From positions 27,959,344 to 28,023,343 of the forward strand of contig CM018051.1 of the NCBI GenBank assembly GCA_008638375.1: a stretch of DNA of 64,000 bases, in the 5' to 3' direction. Positions 1-11,488 of this stretch are shown here, in pieces (within the stretch, counting starts at the first letter, position 1; each line of letters begins with the position of its first letter). The DNA is from Nyssa sinensis. Its lineage: Eukaryota > Streptophyta > Magnoliopsida > Cornales > Nyssaceae. The position numbers and the translations under genes were made by a program. The notes under the pieces were generated by a model. It was not told where the DNA came from. It searched no databases and worked only from the letters and a program-made list of their open reading frames with translations.

Positions 1-98
1 AACCTATGACAAATTTTATTGCATTAGGAATAAAAATTTTATTTCAATTTATACTCTTCTGGTAGCTCCATTATTTTTAAGTTTGACTTTATTACTTC
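1..98 (-). mobile_element. Left piece of flanking LTR H0
   Basis: This is the part of a minus-oriented LTR left of the element C insertion. It resembles the C LTR just upstream of the small-ORF exon (about 22245-22345). It resumes at 24431. Positions 94-98 (ACTTC) are the left target-site copy of element C. The other end of H0 lies left of the window. Confidence 0.7.
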
Positions 99-404
99 TG
101 TCACGACCTGAAACCCACCCTATGCGGATCTCGCATCGCGACCGCCACCCTTCAACTTGGAAGCCTTAAGGCAAGGCTTACATAAGCAACAGTATCGCAT
201 GGTAGTACGGCCTTGGTTTGCGAAAGCGTGAAAAACCTTTTACCTTTCTTTTCTTATTTAAAATTTCTGCACATCCGTCATGTACTACCGCTCTTCATAA
301 CGGTACACATGGATATAAAATCAAAGCATAATAACAATTCTAAAGTTTTATATACAATACATACCCAACTGCCCTTGGGCTTAATACATATTTTCCAAAA
401 TCTA
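99..404 (-). repeat. Element C 3' LTR, outer end
   Basis: It matches 16623-16930, the same end of the 5' LTR, with about 25 differences in 305 bp. Many differences are C/T or G/A. The match breaks at 405, where another LTR (Y4) begins. Confidence 0.85.
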
Positions 405-1863
405 TGTCACATCCTGAACGCCACCCTACGCGGATGTCGAGGACGTGATGCCAATTAGCCGCCTTGCCGGTTTGCCGACCAACAATGCGACCAACCAAAG
501 GCGAACTTCTGAACTTACCAATGAATTGCATTCCAAATGTAGGGTCAGAACAGCGGAATTTAAAACTTTTTCATCTCCGGAATGCAACTCGTTTATAAAT
601 ACCATAGATGTATATACCACAGAGCAAGTCTAAAACCAGATAGCTAATAACTCTAACCACAGAGCATATCTATAATCATACATATAACACAAAGCACATC
701 TAATATCTCTAGAGTACCATTACCATGAGCCATGTCCCAATACATCTAATGTATATCAATGAAGTCAATCGAATCATGTCACTTACCTGAATAACCAGAT
801 TCAATCCACAAGAATCCAAGTCTCCACAATCAGTGCCATCAGATCCTTTACTTGGAATGCCACTCGGCCTATCCATGTCATATCATAGTGCCTTCTAATC
901 CAATGGAGATAAATCCTGAAAAAAAGTTAGGATAATAGGGTGAGCTTAAATAAGCCCAGTGAGTAACACAGGCTCCTTGTCATGGGTTTCAAAAACCAAT
1001 TCTTGCTTACAAAGCACATGGAGGGTTTAGTTATTTCAGAAATAGCAGTTTTATAAATTCACTTAATGCAGTTAAGTAGAATAAAATAGAATCGAACCAA
1101 ACAGTACAAACAGATCAGAACAGAACATAACATAACAAATCAGATCAGATCAAAACAGTAAACGATGTCAAAATATCAATCAAAGACACAGGCATATCAT
1201 CAACGAAACGGATCATAACAGAATTCAGCGGAATAATTTATCAATCAAAGACATAGGCATATCATCAACGAAACGGGACATAACAAAATTGAGCAGAAAC
1301 AATATATCAATCAAAGACACAGGCATATCATCAATGGAACGGATCATAACGGAATTGAGCTGAAACAATATATCAATCAAAGACACAGGCATATCATCAA
1401 CGGAACAGATCATAACGGAATTGTGCGAAAACAATATATCAATCAAAGACACAGGCATATCATCAACGGAACGGATCATAACGGAATTCAGTGGAAATAA
1501 TGTATCAATCAAAGACACAGGCATATCATTAACGGAACGGGACATAACAGAATTGAGCGGAAACAATTTATCAATCAAAGACACAGGCATATCATCAACG
1601 GAACGGATCATAACGAAATTGAGCTGAAAAAATATATCAATCAAATACACAGGCATATCATTAACGGAACGGATCATAACGGAATTGAGCGGAAACAATA
1701 TATCAATCAAAGACACAGGCATATCATCAACGGAACGGATCATAATGGAATTCAGCGGAAACAATATATCAATCAAAGACATAGGCATATCATCAACGGA
1801 ATGGGACATAACAGAATTGAGTGGAAACAATATATCAATCAGAGTCACAGGCACATTATCAAC
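405..1863 (-). mobile_element. Y4: truncated minus-oriented LTR remnant
   Basis: It begins TGTCACATCC at 405, inside the C LTR, and resembles the end of the 5-kb LTR family (47430 onward). It keeps the shared acceptor module (916-967) and a 66-bp tandem array. It ends abruptly near 1863, where C LTR sequence equivalent to about 23245 resumes. The start of the LTR and some 6 kb of alignable host LTR (as counted in the S1-bearing copy) are missing, so a deletion removed both. Confidence 0.75.
1174..1863. repeat. 66-bp tandem array, about 10.5 units
   Basis: The word ATCAATCAAAG recurs at 1175, 1240, 1306, 1372, 1438, 1504, 1570, 1636, 1702, 1768 and 1834, a period of 66 bp after the first unit. 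Because 66 is divisible by 3, both strands stay open for long stretches: the minus strand is open for 209 codons of a 22-residue repeat. Degenerate versions lie at the same place in Y1 (about 31950-32520) and Y2 (about 48170-48640). I see no sign of a real protein. Confidence 0.9.
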
Positions 1864-2574
1864 TGGGTTTTATGACTAAAACTTGCAACTCAAGTTTTTG
1901 TGTTCATTCCTTGGGTTTTAGGGTCGCGCTCTAGCATTTTTAGGACATTGGAATGGTCTAATTTAGGTTCCAAAACACAAATCTGGGTTTGGATTACTTT
2001 GATTCAGACCTACACTAATAGTTTTGAATTTTTTGTTCAACCTGTCATTCTATATTTCTTACTCGATCCTACACAATTTTCTTTCATTATCTTTGCAAAT
2101 TAAAGCTTATAGCATATAGATTAAGGCTTTATATTTGCATGCTTAAAATCTAAACATAATCAAACATAATTCAATAAAAATTTACCTGTTCGAACTGAGT
2201 TTCTCAAAATCTTCCCTCTTCAATTCCTTTTCTTCTTCGGTTTCTTTCTTTCCCGTACCAACTCTTTCCTATTTCTGATGTTTAAAAGAGCTTTTAGGTT
2301 TTTATTTGGAGTGATTTGAGCAACACGTAATTCACATGCAGCTCCTGATGTTATGGTATTGCCACCTGCCCTAGCCGCCATTTCTTTCTTCATCATTCCC
2401 TTCACATGAAATTCACATGGAGAAGACATGGAGAGCGGTGCCTACAGCTGTAGATAGCCACTGCTTCTCTCTCTTCACTTCTTAATCCACCTAATTCTTC
2501 CACTCAATTCTATGTAATTCTACTCTTTCTATTTTTAATTCATGCCTTAATACATATATATAGATGTATGTATA
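1864..2574 (-). repeat. Element C 3' LTR, middle segment
   Basis: It matches 23245-23954 of the 5' LTR at roughly 96 percent by eye. Positions 2570-2574 (GTATA) are the left target-site copy of element A; the LTR resumes at 14441. Confidence 0.85.
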
Positions 2575-3190
2575 TGATATACCATAAAAGAACAGGCCAA
2601 TCAACACTTGACACGTGTGACCACAGTCCGACCTATGCTCGGCCAACATGATTCTCACTCAGCCAATGACTAAAAGCTCAAGCATCCAGATCATCATATA
2701 AGGTCGGAAGTGGCTGAACATATATATCCAGAACAGATCACAGGGTCCAGACCAACACTCCAGAACTCGTCACCGCCTTAGCGGATGCCAAGCAGGGAAT
2801 AAGGAAGCAGTCTTCAACAAGGAAACTACCATCTATGGTTATCTCTATGCAAGGTAGCTGCAATCTCCGATGATCAAATCCCTATATTCATGGCATCTAT
2901 GGTTATCTCTATGAAAGGTAACTGCAATCTCCGATGATCAAATCCCTATATTCATGGCTTCGAATCCTAATCAACTTAGGAAAGCCACGACTTATAAATT
3001 AAACCCTAGAGGTACGCCTTATTTCTTATGCTCATTCTTTGGCTTTCAATACAGTCTTTCAATTCTTTTACTTACTTAAGCATCGGAGCGGCTACCGCCG
3101 GAGCCAATCCGGTGGTCCTCTGATCATCTTTCTGAGTGTTCTACAGGTCACGGAGTCCATACTTATTGCGAGCCGAAAAGTGCAGCATCA
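2575..3190 (+). repeat. Element A 5' LTR
   Basis: It starts TGATATACC and ends GCAGCATCA. It contains a 64-bp direct duplication (2830-2893 and 2894-2957) that differs at two sites, also present in the 3' LTR. A likely TATA box (CTTATAAATT, 2991-3000) lies about 190 bp before the LTR end and would start the genomic transcript. Confidence 0.95.
2830..2957. repeat. 64-bp tandem duplication in LTR of A
   Basis: Two adjacent copies begin CATCTATGGTT at 2830 and 2894, just upstream of the TATA box. The 3' LTR has the same pair (14075-14202), so the duplication predates this insertion. Confidence 0.9.
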
Positions 3191-3193
3191 GTT

Positions 3194-3211
3194 TGGCGCC
3201 GTCTGTGGGAA
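3194..3211 (+). other. Primer-binding site of element A
   Basis: TGGCGCCGTCTGTGGGAA starts three bases after the 5' LTR. It is the tRNA 3'-end complement typical of Tat-lineage elements. I have not assigned the exact tRNA. Confidence 0.85.
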
Positions 3212-3267
3212 CGACTAATCTCCAAGTGCTCTATTCATAAACTCAACTCTTTCCTCACCGGAAAACC

Positions 3268-4935
3268 ATGGCACCAAATCTCCGACCACGACAGAATACT
3301 CAGAATTCGCAAAACGCTCAACGTCAGCCGCCTGCTCCCCGCACAAGGGGGCCAGCGGCCAATCCTATGCGACAAGAGATCGAAGCAATAAAACGACACA
3401 ATGAACTGGTGCAGGAGCAGTTGCTTGCCATCACTAGAACATTGGCGACACTTACGCAGAACCAAGCGGCGGGTTCTCCTAGCCCGCCGGTCAACTTCGT
3501 TGCAGGAACGCAACCTCCTATTGCTACAGAGAACGAAGAACTTCATGCGCAGGCTCCAACTAACCAGCCTGGGCACCCCTCAGGCGTTCCTCGCGCCGGC
3601 CGAGATCCGCAGCCATCAACAGTCCCTGGCTGGGGAATATCTGCCTTTGTCCCCGACATCCATTACCGGAGCACTACTCGAGCCCCAACTCCAAGGGCCT
3701 CGGGAGCACACCCGGCACCGCAGGAGCCTCCTCATGCAGCACCAAACCCTCCGGTTCGGAATCTTCCTCCGTCCGAAGGGCGTAATCAACCCTACTACCC
3801 TGAAGCCGAGGCTGTCAGGCAGGGTTCACAAGATGTCAGACTCAAAGACCTGCGGAGGGTAGAGGAAATTGCCGAGTCGATGGATCGGACAATTACCTTG
3901 AGAGGACCTCAGAACCCTCCAGAACAAGACGAACTGGCCAGGCTGCTTGGAAGGCTAGCCACCCCATTCACTCACGCCATCATGTCAGAAGAGAGGCCCA
4001 GAAAGTTCATGGTGCCCAAGTTCACCCTGTACGATGGATCTGGAGATCCAGGAGATCATCTCTCTCATTATCAGCATACGATGGCCCTTCACGGAGCCTC
4101 TGATGCCTTCATGTGCCGAACGTTCATCACTAGCTTGAAGGGAACTGCTCTGAAGTGGTTCCACAACCTCCCTCCTAACTCAGTTACCAGCTTCTACGAG
4201 CTCGGTAGACAGTTCTTGGACAGGTTTATGACCAGCAGGAGGCTCAGAAGGGGGCCAGAATTCCTGCTGAACGTCAAGCAGACCAGGGAGGAATCCCTCC
4301 GAGCCTACATTGCGCGCTTCAACACCGAACTCACAGAGATCACTGACTGCAGCCCGAAATTCCTTGTAGCAGCCCTAACTGCTGGGCTTGCCCAAGGTGA
4401 GTTCAGAGACTCCTTGACAAAGAGCTCTCCAGCCGATATAGCGGCATTAATGGATTGGGCCAGAAAATACATCAACCTGGAAGAAGCCAACCGCACGTCC
4501 TAGAAGGGCAGAGATCAGACCCAGAGGGACAATCCAAAGCGGGAGGACCACAAGAAGGAGGATCACAAAAGAGACTCCAACAAAAAGAGGGCCAGGAGCC
4601 CAGAGAAAATAACAGCACCCAGAGCTGTGTACAACTCCGGACCAAGGGAGTTCACCAACTTCACCCCTCTGAACACCACACCGAACCAAGTACTCCGGCA
4701 GATCCGAGATCGGGAGAACCTGAGGTGGCCGGAACCAATCAAAGGAGATCCCAGTCTGCGGGACCAAAGTAAGTATTGTAATTTCCATAAAGATCATGGA
4801 CATACAACTAACACATGCAGGACCCTCCAATATGAGATAGAGCAGCTCATAAAGAAGGGGCATCTTCGGGAGTTCGTCAAGCAGGACGGAAGACAGGACC
4901 CTCAAGAAGACAAGCCTCAATAGCGGCCAGACTAG
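3268..4935 (+). pseudogene. gag: gag of element A, with in-frame stops
   Basis: Encodes the capsid/nucleocapsid polyprotein. The first open stretch is 411 residues (3268-4503). A proline-rich N-terminal third is followed by a retrotransposon gag core at about residues 245-395 (from PKFTLYDGSGDP on). The frame then meets TAG at 4501, 4921 and 4933, but the sequence beyond stays gag-like. A variant zinc knuckle (C-x2-H-x4-H-x4-C, around 4774-4820) is followed by the basic stretch typical of Tat gag ends. ATG 3268 is the first start after the primer site and keeps the whole domain. The gag frame runs on into protease without a proper terminator. Confidence 0.9.
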
Positions 4936-5037
4936 AGGCCCAAACAGAGGCAGGAGCAGAGGGAGGGACGAAACGAGCCTCAGAGGCAGAACAACCACGT
5001 CATCTACGTCCTCCATGCTGACTCCCCTATCACAAGA

Positions 5038-5630
5038 ATGTCCAACAAGGCAAGAAAGAGATATGCTCGGGAGGCCAGAGCCGCCCCGAACGTAGTACAG
5101 ATGTCCAACGTCAAAAAGAGGCTCAAGCCAGCACCGGAGATCCAATTCACCGAGCAAGATCTAGCAGGGGTACACTACCCTCATAGTGATGCCCTTGTAA
5201 TCACCCTCAGAATCGCCAACTTCGAGACCAGGAGAGTCCTGGTCGATACTGGCAGCTCCGTCAACTACTGTTCTATGAACCGCTCAAACAGATGGGGATA
5301 AACCACGACAACGTCAAGCCCACCACTGCCGTGATGGCAGCTTTTGATGGCAACCTCAGCACCCCATTGGGGAGAGTCGACCTTCCTACCACTATAGGAG
5401 AGGGTGAAGGGTAGAAGACCACCATCTCGGAGTACATGGTGTTAGACATGAAGTCTCTCTACAACGTCATAATCGGGAGACCCTGGTTGCATCAGATAGG
5501 AGCAGTCACTTCGACCCTCCATCAGTGTCTGAAGTACGTCCACAATCAGAGCGTTCACTCTGTCAGAGGGTGTCAACCAACCTCCCGGGAGTGCCACGCT
5601 ATCGCCCTCAAAGAAAAAGCTCCTAAATAG
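5038..5630 (+). pseudogene. pro: Protease region of element A, frameshifted
   Basis: An aspartic protease active site (V-D-T-G-S-S, Asp codon at 5245) is recognisable in the gag frame. About 20 bases later the reading frame shifts by one base (5258-5270). The remaining half, including the flap and a G-R-P-W-L motif near 5476, continues in another frame that also has TAG at 5412 and 5628. The protein would have matured the gag-pol product in virus-like particles; this copy cannot. Confidence 0.85.
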
Positions 5631-5660
5631 CAATTACAGCACACTCGGGATTGTGCAGAT

Positions 5661-7247
5661 ATGGTATTCACTCACTCTCCCGAGGTGGAAGATTGCCCAT
5701 CCGGCATTGAAGAACCCCTGAGCCCAAGGGGACGCGACAGCCGAGCCAAACCTGTTGGCGAGCCCATTAAAGTACTGGTCAGTTCAGAAGCAGAGGGGCA
5801 TTACCTATACATCGGCCCAGACCTAACACATACCGAGCAGGAAAAGATAATCAGGTTCTTGAAAGACAACCTTTCTATCTTTGCTTGGGAGACCAGAGAC
5901 ATGGAGGGAATAGATCCCAACCTTATAACTCACAAACTAATGGTGGATCCGGATCACCCACCAGTCAGACAGAAGAGGAGGCCGATTGCTCCTAAACGGC
6001 ATCGGATTATAAACGAAGAGGTCCAAAGGCTGCTGGATGCTAGGATGATACGGGAAGTGTTCTATCCCGAGTGGCTGGCCAACACCGTGGTTGTCAAGAA
6101 GAAGAACGGCAAGTGGAGAGTCTGCGTTGATTATACGGATCTCAACAAGGCATGCCCCAAGGACAGCTTTCCATTGCCAAGAATAGACCAACTGGTTGAC
6201 GCCACTGCGGGGCATGAGCTCATGAGTTTCATGGATGCCTATTCTGGATACAACCAGATCCAGATGTACCCTCCAGATCAAGAGAAGACTGCCTTCATAA
6301 CCGAAAGAGGACTCTACTGCTACAGAGTGATGCCTTTCGGTTTGAAGAATGCTGGAGCCACTTACCAGCGGCTGGTAAACAAAATGTTCAGCCCACTGCT
6401 CGGCAGCACCATGGAGGTATACATCGACGATATGCTGGTAAAGAGTCTTCAGAAAGGCAGCCACCTCCAGCACTTAGCCCAGACCTTCGATATCCTCAGA
6501 CAACACAAGATGAAGCTCAACCCCTCGAAATGTACCTTCGAAGTTACGAAGGGAAAATTCTTGGGATACATTGTCTCTCAACGAGGTATCGAAGCAGACC
6601 CCACTCAGATCCAAGCTCTGATTGGGATAAAGTCACCAAAAACCAGAAAGGAAATCCAGGCGCTGAATGGCAGAATTGCGGCCCTGAGCAGATTTATATC
6701 CAAGTCCACTGATCGCTGCCTACCTTTCTTCAAAGCTCTGAAGGGCAGCAAAGCTCTGCAGTGGACGGAAGACTGCGAGAAATCCTTTCAAGAACTAAAG
6801 GAGTATCTAGCCTCTCCAGAGCTCCTGTCAAAACCAGTACAAGGAGAAAAGCTACTCCTGTACTTTGCAGTTTCCGAAAACGCGGTCAGCTCCGCATTGA
6901 TCAGACAGGACAGAGGAGCACAGAGGCCTATTTTCTATGTCAGTAGGGCACTACTTGACACAGAAAAAAGATACCCAAAAGTAGAGAAACTGGCCTATGC
7001 CTTGGTCATATCAGCTCGGAAGCTTCGACCTTATTTCCAGGCCCATCCAATCGAGATCCCAACTGCCTATCCTCTGAAATCAATACTGAGGAAACCTGAG
7101 GTATCGGGAAGATTGGTGAAGTGGTCTGTGGAGCTAAGGGAGTTCGACATATCATATGTACCCCGAAACTCCATCAAAGGGCAGGCCTTAGCTGATTTCG
7201 TAGCCGAGTTCACCCCGGCACTTCAGAACAAAACACAAGTCACCTAA
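5661..7247 (+). pseudogene. pol: Reverse transcriptase and first RNase H of element A
   Basis: An uninterrupted 528-codon stretch. RT spans about residues 90-340, with F-M-D-A-Y-S-G-Y near 191 and the catalytic Y-I-D-D at 254-257 intact. The first RNase H (about 395-520) has L-Y-F-A-V-S where active enzymes have an Asp, so it looks like the degenerate connection-type domain described for Tat elements. It ends at TAA 7245 through a one-base frameshift; the second RNase H continues in the next frame. This is the only long piece of the polyprotein free of stops. Confidence 0.92.
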
Positions 7248-7260
7248 AACTTCGGGAACC

Positions 7261-7626
7261 TGGCTACTGTACATTGATGGATCGTCAACCGATCAAGGCT
7301 CAGGGGTAGGCCTGGTGCTACAGTCCCCTGATGGGCTCACGTCAGAAAAAGCAGTCAGCCTGGGATTCAAAGCTTCTAATAACGAAGCCGAATATGAAGC
7401 CCTAATCTTAGGCATGAAACTTGCCTTGGAATGCGAGGCTCAGAACCTCGATGTCTTCTCTGACTCCCAACTAGTAGTAAGCCAGGTCTTGGGAGAATTT
7501 GCCATTAAAGATGATAGGATGCTCCGGTACTCCGAACTGGTAAACCGCTTGAAGCATTCCTTCTAGACATTCACTATCCAGAAAATCGAGAGAAGCCAGA
7601 ATTGCAGAGCAGATGCTCTGGCTAAC
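7261..7626 (+). pseudogene. Second (archaeal-type) RNase H of element A
   Basis: Tat-lineage elements carry an extra RNase H that supplies the activity lost from the first. The catalytic pattern is visible: Asp in L-Y-I-D-G-S near 7276, Glu in N-E-A-E-Y-E-A near 7390, Asp in F-S-D-S-Q near 7462, and a last Asp in R-A-D-A-L near 7612. TAG at 7564 cuts the domain before the last acidic residue. The domain is joined in frame to integrase. Confidence 0.88.
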
Positions 7627-8973
7627 ATGGCCTCCCGCCTCAAGTCTGAAGCAGACTCCACAATCAAAATCTCCTTTCAGCCAGGATCCAACATTGAGGA
7701 AGCAACAGTTGCTCAAATTGATGAACAGCCCCAGAACTGGATGACTCCGATCCTCCAGTACCTAAGATCCGGGCTCCTCCCAGAGGATAAAAACAAAGCC
7801 AGGAGAATCCAAATCAGAGCGGCTCGGTACCTGATCCTGAACAACAAGCTTTACAGAAGGTCGTATTCTCAACCTCTGTTAAAATGCTTGGCTTCAGACG
7901 AGTCACAATATGTCTTGGCTGAAATACATGAGGGAATCTGCGAGAATCATAATGGGGGCAGAACTATAGCCCACCGAGCTCTATCACAGGGTTACTACTG
8001 GCCCGGCATGCTAAAGCAGGCAAAAGAATATGTTCGGAAGTGCGACAAATGCCAGAGATTTGCGCCGTACCAACATCAGCCTCATCATGAGCTTATCCTG
8101 ATTCCTAGCCCTTGGCCCTTTGCTCAGTGGGGGATGGACATCGTGGGTCTATTACCAAGGGCCCTTCCGAACAGAAAATACCTCTTGGTGGCCATTGACT
8201 ATTTTTCTAAATGGGCCGAAGCCGAGCCTTTAACACATATCACAGAAAAGGAAGTTGAGAGCTTCACCTGGAAGAACATTGTGTGCAGGTTTGGAATACC
8301 ATGTGTAATTATCTCAGACAATGGGACACAATTCACTGGTAAAGGCTTCAAGGCATTCTGCGAAAATCTCAACATCAGGCAACACTTTGCCTCTCTAGGC
8401 CATCCACAAGCAAACGGGCAAGCAGAGGTCACCAACCGAACAATCCTTGACGGGTTAAAGAAGAGGTTGGAACAGGCCAAAGGAAAGTAGGCAGAAGAAC
8501 TCCCTAGGGTTCTTTGGGCCTACAGAACAACTAGAAGAACTCCCACCTCTGAAACTCCCTTCTCACTAGCCTATGGAACAAAAGCAGTAATTCCGGTCGA
8601 GATCGGTATGCCAACCCTGAGGACTGAGGCCTTTGAGCAAGAATCCAATGATCAACAGCTGATGGAAAACTTGGATTTGCTCGAAGAGAGAAGGGATCAG
8701 GCTAGCATTAGGATGGAAGCCTATCAACAGAGAATGGTCAACAAATCCAAGGTAGGACTCAAGACAGTCAGCTTTCAAGTTGGAGACTTCGTCTTAAGAA
8801 GAGTCTTTCAAAACACCAAGGATCCTACCATGGGAAAGTTGTCACCAAACTGGGAGGGCCCCTACAAAGTAACAAAGGTTGTTTGACCTACCACCTACTG
8901 GCTAGAAGACATGACTGGGAAGCCTGTTCCTAGGCCATGGAATGTGGAACACTTACGGAAGTACTATCAGTAG
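7627..8973 (+). pseudogene. int: Integrase of element A, with two in-frame stops
   Basis: Inserts the cDNA into the host genome. An H-H-C-C zinc domain (ending C-D-K-C near 8050) comes first. The catalytic core has Asp codons at 8137 and 8317 and Glu at 8425, giving D-60-D-35-E with all three residues present. A TAG at 8488 (where relatives have Trp) and a TGA at 8884 interrupt the C-terminal part. The natural end is TAG 8971-8973. No chromodomain follows, as expected for Tat. Confidence 0.9.
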
Positions 8974-9000
8974 AGAGGTTTTCTTTTACTTCCATAAAGT

Positions 9001-9660
9001 GTCCATCTATTAATGCACAGGCCTCCAGAGCCTGGTCCATAAATGTACAAGTCTTCGTACTTGGTCCATCTATTAATGCACAGGCCTTCAGAGCCTGGTC
9101 CATAAATGTACAAGTCTTCATACTTGGTCCATCTATTAATGCACAGGCCTCTAGAGCCTAGTCCATAAATGTACAAGTCTTCGTACTTGGTCCATCTATT
9201 AATGCACAGGCCTTCAGAGCCTGGTCCATAAATGTACAAGTTTCAATACTTGGTCCATCTATTAATGCACAGGCCTCCAGAGCCTGGTCCATAAATGTAC
9301 AAGTCTTCGTACTTGGTCCACCTATTAATGCACAAGCCTCTAGAGCCTGGTCCATAAATGTACAAGTCTTCGTACTTGGTTCATCTATTAATGCACAGGC
9401 CTCCAGAGCCTGGTCCATAAATGTACAAGTCTTCGTACTTGGTCCATCTATTAATGCACAGGCCTCCGGAGCCTGGTCCATAAATGTACAAGTCTCAGTA
9501 CTTGGTCCATCTATAATGCACAGGCCTTCAGAGCCTGGTCCATAGTATACAGGTCTTAAATACTTGGTCTATTTCTTAAATATATAGGCCTCCAGAGCCT
9601 GGACCACTCTAATGCACAGGCCTTCCGAGCCTGGTCTGTCTTCGATTAACAAACTCTATG
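9001..9660. repeat. 63-bp tandem array, nine good units plus decayed ones
   Basis: GTCCATC (or a close variant) recurs at 9001, 9064, 9127, 9190, 9253, 9316, 9379, 9442 and 9505, exactly 63 bp apart, then decays to about 9660. Each unit holds two inverted repeats: CAGGC/GCCTG with a 7-base loop and CAAGT/ACTTG with a 6-base loop. It lies just after pol, where Tat elements are known to carry hypervariable tandem repeats. Confidence 0.95.
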
Positions 9661-9986
9661 ATCCAGTCCATCCAAAGACAGAAGTCCCTGACATCTACAA
9701 ACTAAAGTTTCTTAGATCGGAACACCTCAAATCTGATATCTATATTGCTTGGCTTATCTGTCAAACGAACAACAAGTACTATGGTGGTACCGATCAGGAG
9801 TGAAACACTTTGATTCAAGCATTTTTCTAAGGTTTCTTTGATTCATTCTCAGAACATTCAGAAGTGCATGAGAAAGTATTTTAACTACAGAAAAGCACAA
9901 TCGAATGCAAAGACATCAGATCTGAGAAAAAGAGATTCAATTTTATTGATAAATCAGAAGATTTACATCAGTACAAACACATCACT
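9661..9986. other. Element A 3' region, no gene seen
   Basis: A spacer between the 63-bp array and the 12-bp array. No conserved coding signal was recognised. Confidence 0.6.
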
Positions 9987-10080
9987 ACAGAAGCTATTAC
10001 AGAAGCTATTACAGAAGCTATTACAGAATCTATTACAGAAGCTATTACAGAATCTATTACAGAAGCTATTACAGAAGCTA
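9987..10080. repeat. 12-bp tandem array, nearly eight units
   Basis: ACAGAAGCTATT repeats with G/T variation in the seventh base from 9987 on. It translates as a Leu-Leu-Gln-Lys repeat, but I see no gene around it. Confidence 0.95.
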
Positions 10081-10342
10081 CAATTCTCAACATTTTGGCT
10101 TTCCCTCACGGGATGATAAAAAGGCACAGGATCCACAACTTCCATTACCGCCGCCGCCGGCTCCATTTGAAAGGAAGGGGCCCTGAACCCCAGTCTGCAT
10201 CAAGGAGCGCCCAGGCCATTTCATCATCATCATCATCAACTCCATGACCAACGGATGATGAGGGCTTTGGGCCTCAGGAGACTTTTCATTCTCCACCTTT
10301 GTAATCGGCATGACACCCCAGCGATTGAAGCAAGGGTCTCTG

Positions 10343-10762
10343 CTAAGTCACAAGGGGGAGGAGGCAGCCCACATTCATCTCCCTCAAAGCAGTTGTCACA
10401 CCCCGGCCGATTGGAGCGAGGATCTCAGATGAGACGTAAGGAAGAGGAGGCAACTCACCCTCGTCTTCATCACCAACGCTCCGGGCCTCGGTTGAATCAG
10501 GGAAGGGCCACCACCAATCGGAGGAATCTCGACCGGATGCCAGAGGAAACAAGAAGACTTGTACCTCCTTCAATCCTTCCTTGGAGACTGAAAATAGGGG
10601 AAGGTTAACTCTCGGCCACAGTTTAATCGTTCCTAACTCAGGCAAGGAATCACCCATCATCTCCGGGCGAGTGACAAAACTCCGGTAGCATATGAAGTCT
10701 CTCTCACAAGGGGACAATTTGAAATCAAAAGGTTGAGCGCAACTGTGTGCCCTCGTTTCCAT
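10343..10762 (-). CDS. Antisense ORF of 139 codons in element A, unknown product
   Basis: It is open from ATG 10762 to 10343 on the strand opposite to pol. The N-terminal part is Cys/Phe/Arg-rich and the end is Pro/Glu/Asp-rich; I recognise no domain. TATATAAATG directly overlaps the ATG, so if that is a TATA box, translation should begin downstream, possibly at the Met-Met near codon 35. Positions 10312-10385 and 10396-10472 are an imperfect duplication inside or next to it. It could be a remnant of an accessory gene or chance. Confidence 0.4.
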   Translation of the reverse strand: METRAHSCAQPFDFKLSPCERDFICYRSFVTRPEMMGDSLPELGTIKLWPRVNLPLFSVSKEGLKEVQVFLFPLASGRDSSDWWWPFPDSTEARSVGDEDEGELPPLPYVSSEILAPIGRGVTTALREMNVGCLLPLVT

Positions 10763-11488
10763 TTATATAGACCCTTGAAGTCCAAAAGCCACCCAACTGA
10801 ACCGTCGTAACGGTGAAAAAGAGAGTGGCCTCGAAATCCTAAACGACGGTCGAATAAATGAACAGTGCATTAAATATGCCTCTTCGATATACCAAGGAAC
10901 AGGGTACAGAACTCTCTAAACAGAGGCCACAGTCCGGCACTGAAGCTCCCGAATCGGCAGAGAGAGGAACAAAGTCTAAATTGTACAGACCCCCTATTCA
11001 AAATTCAGATCTTCCAATCTTAACTATTTAATGACGGACTAGTCATATGACAAAGGCCGAACAGCTCGGATATATCCCGAACCTGAGTACTCGAACACAG
11101 CATGCCGAGTATCATAACTACAAGCGCAAGCTGCCTGGTTATCTCCACAAGCTCTTGATTCAGAGCAATTTATCTCAGAGCCCTACAGAAGCCTACTCCC
11201 ACTCTATCAGGCTCTGTCTATCTGATTATACTTACTTTCTTATCTTATTATAATGAGACAGTTGAAGTGAATCTACATTCACTATTCAAATATCAAAGTT
11301 CAGAAAGCGACTATTGATTGTTGGACAGTTGATCTAAAATGCGAAAGACTCAGAGCAGCCACACTTGCGACAAAATTGCACAGGAGGAAAGAACTCGAGC
11401 AGAATTTAAAAGAAAGTCAATTTTATTGATCAAAAGAATACATTCATTACATCAAAAGGAGGTAGCAAAAATAAAAACCCATTAAGCC

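Noticed and set aside
1225..1854. 209-codon minus-strand ORF of 22-residue repeats
   Set aside because: It is produced by a 66-bp tandem array whose period is divisible by three; other frames are open too, and the decayed arrays in Y1 and Y2 do not keep the frame.
8937..9481. ORFs on both strands over the 63-bp array
   Set aside because: Same effect: period divisible by three. No start context or conserved domain.
9001..10080. CRISPR-like regular repeats
   Set aside because: Units are directly adjacent with no unique spacers, in a plant retrotransposon 3' region.
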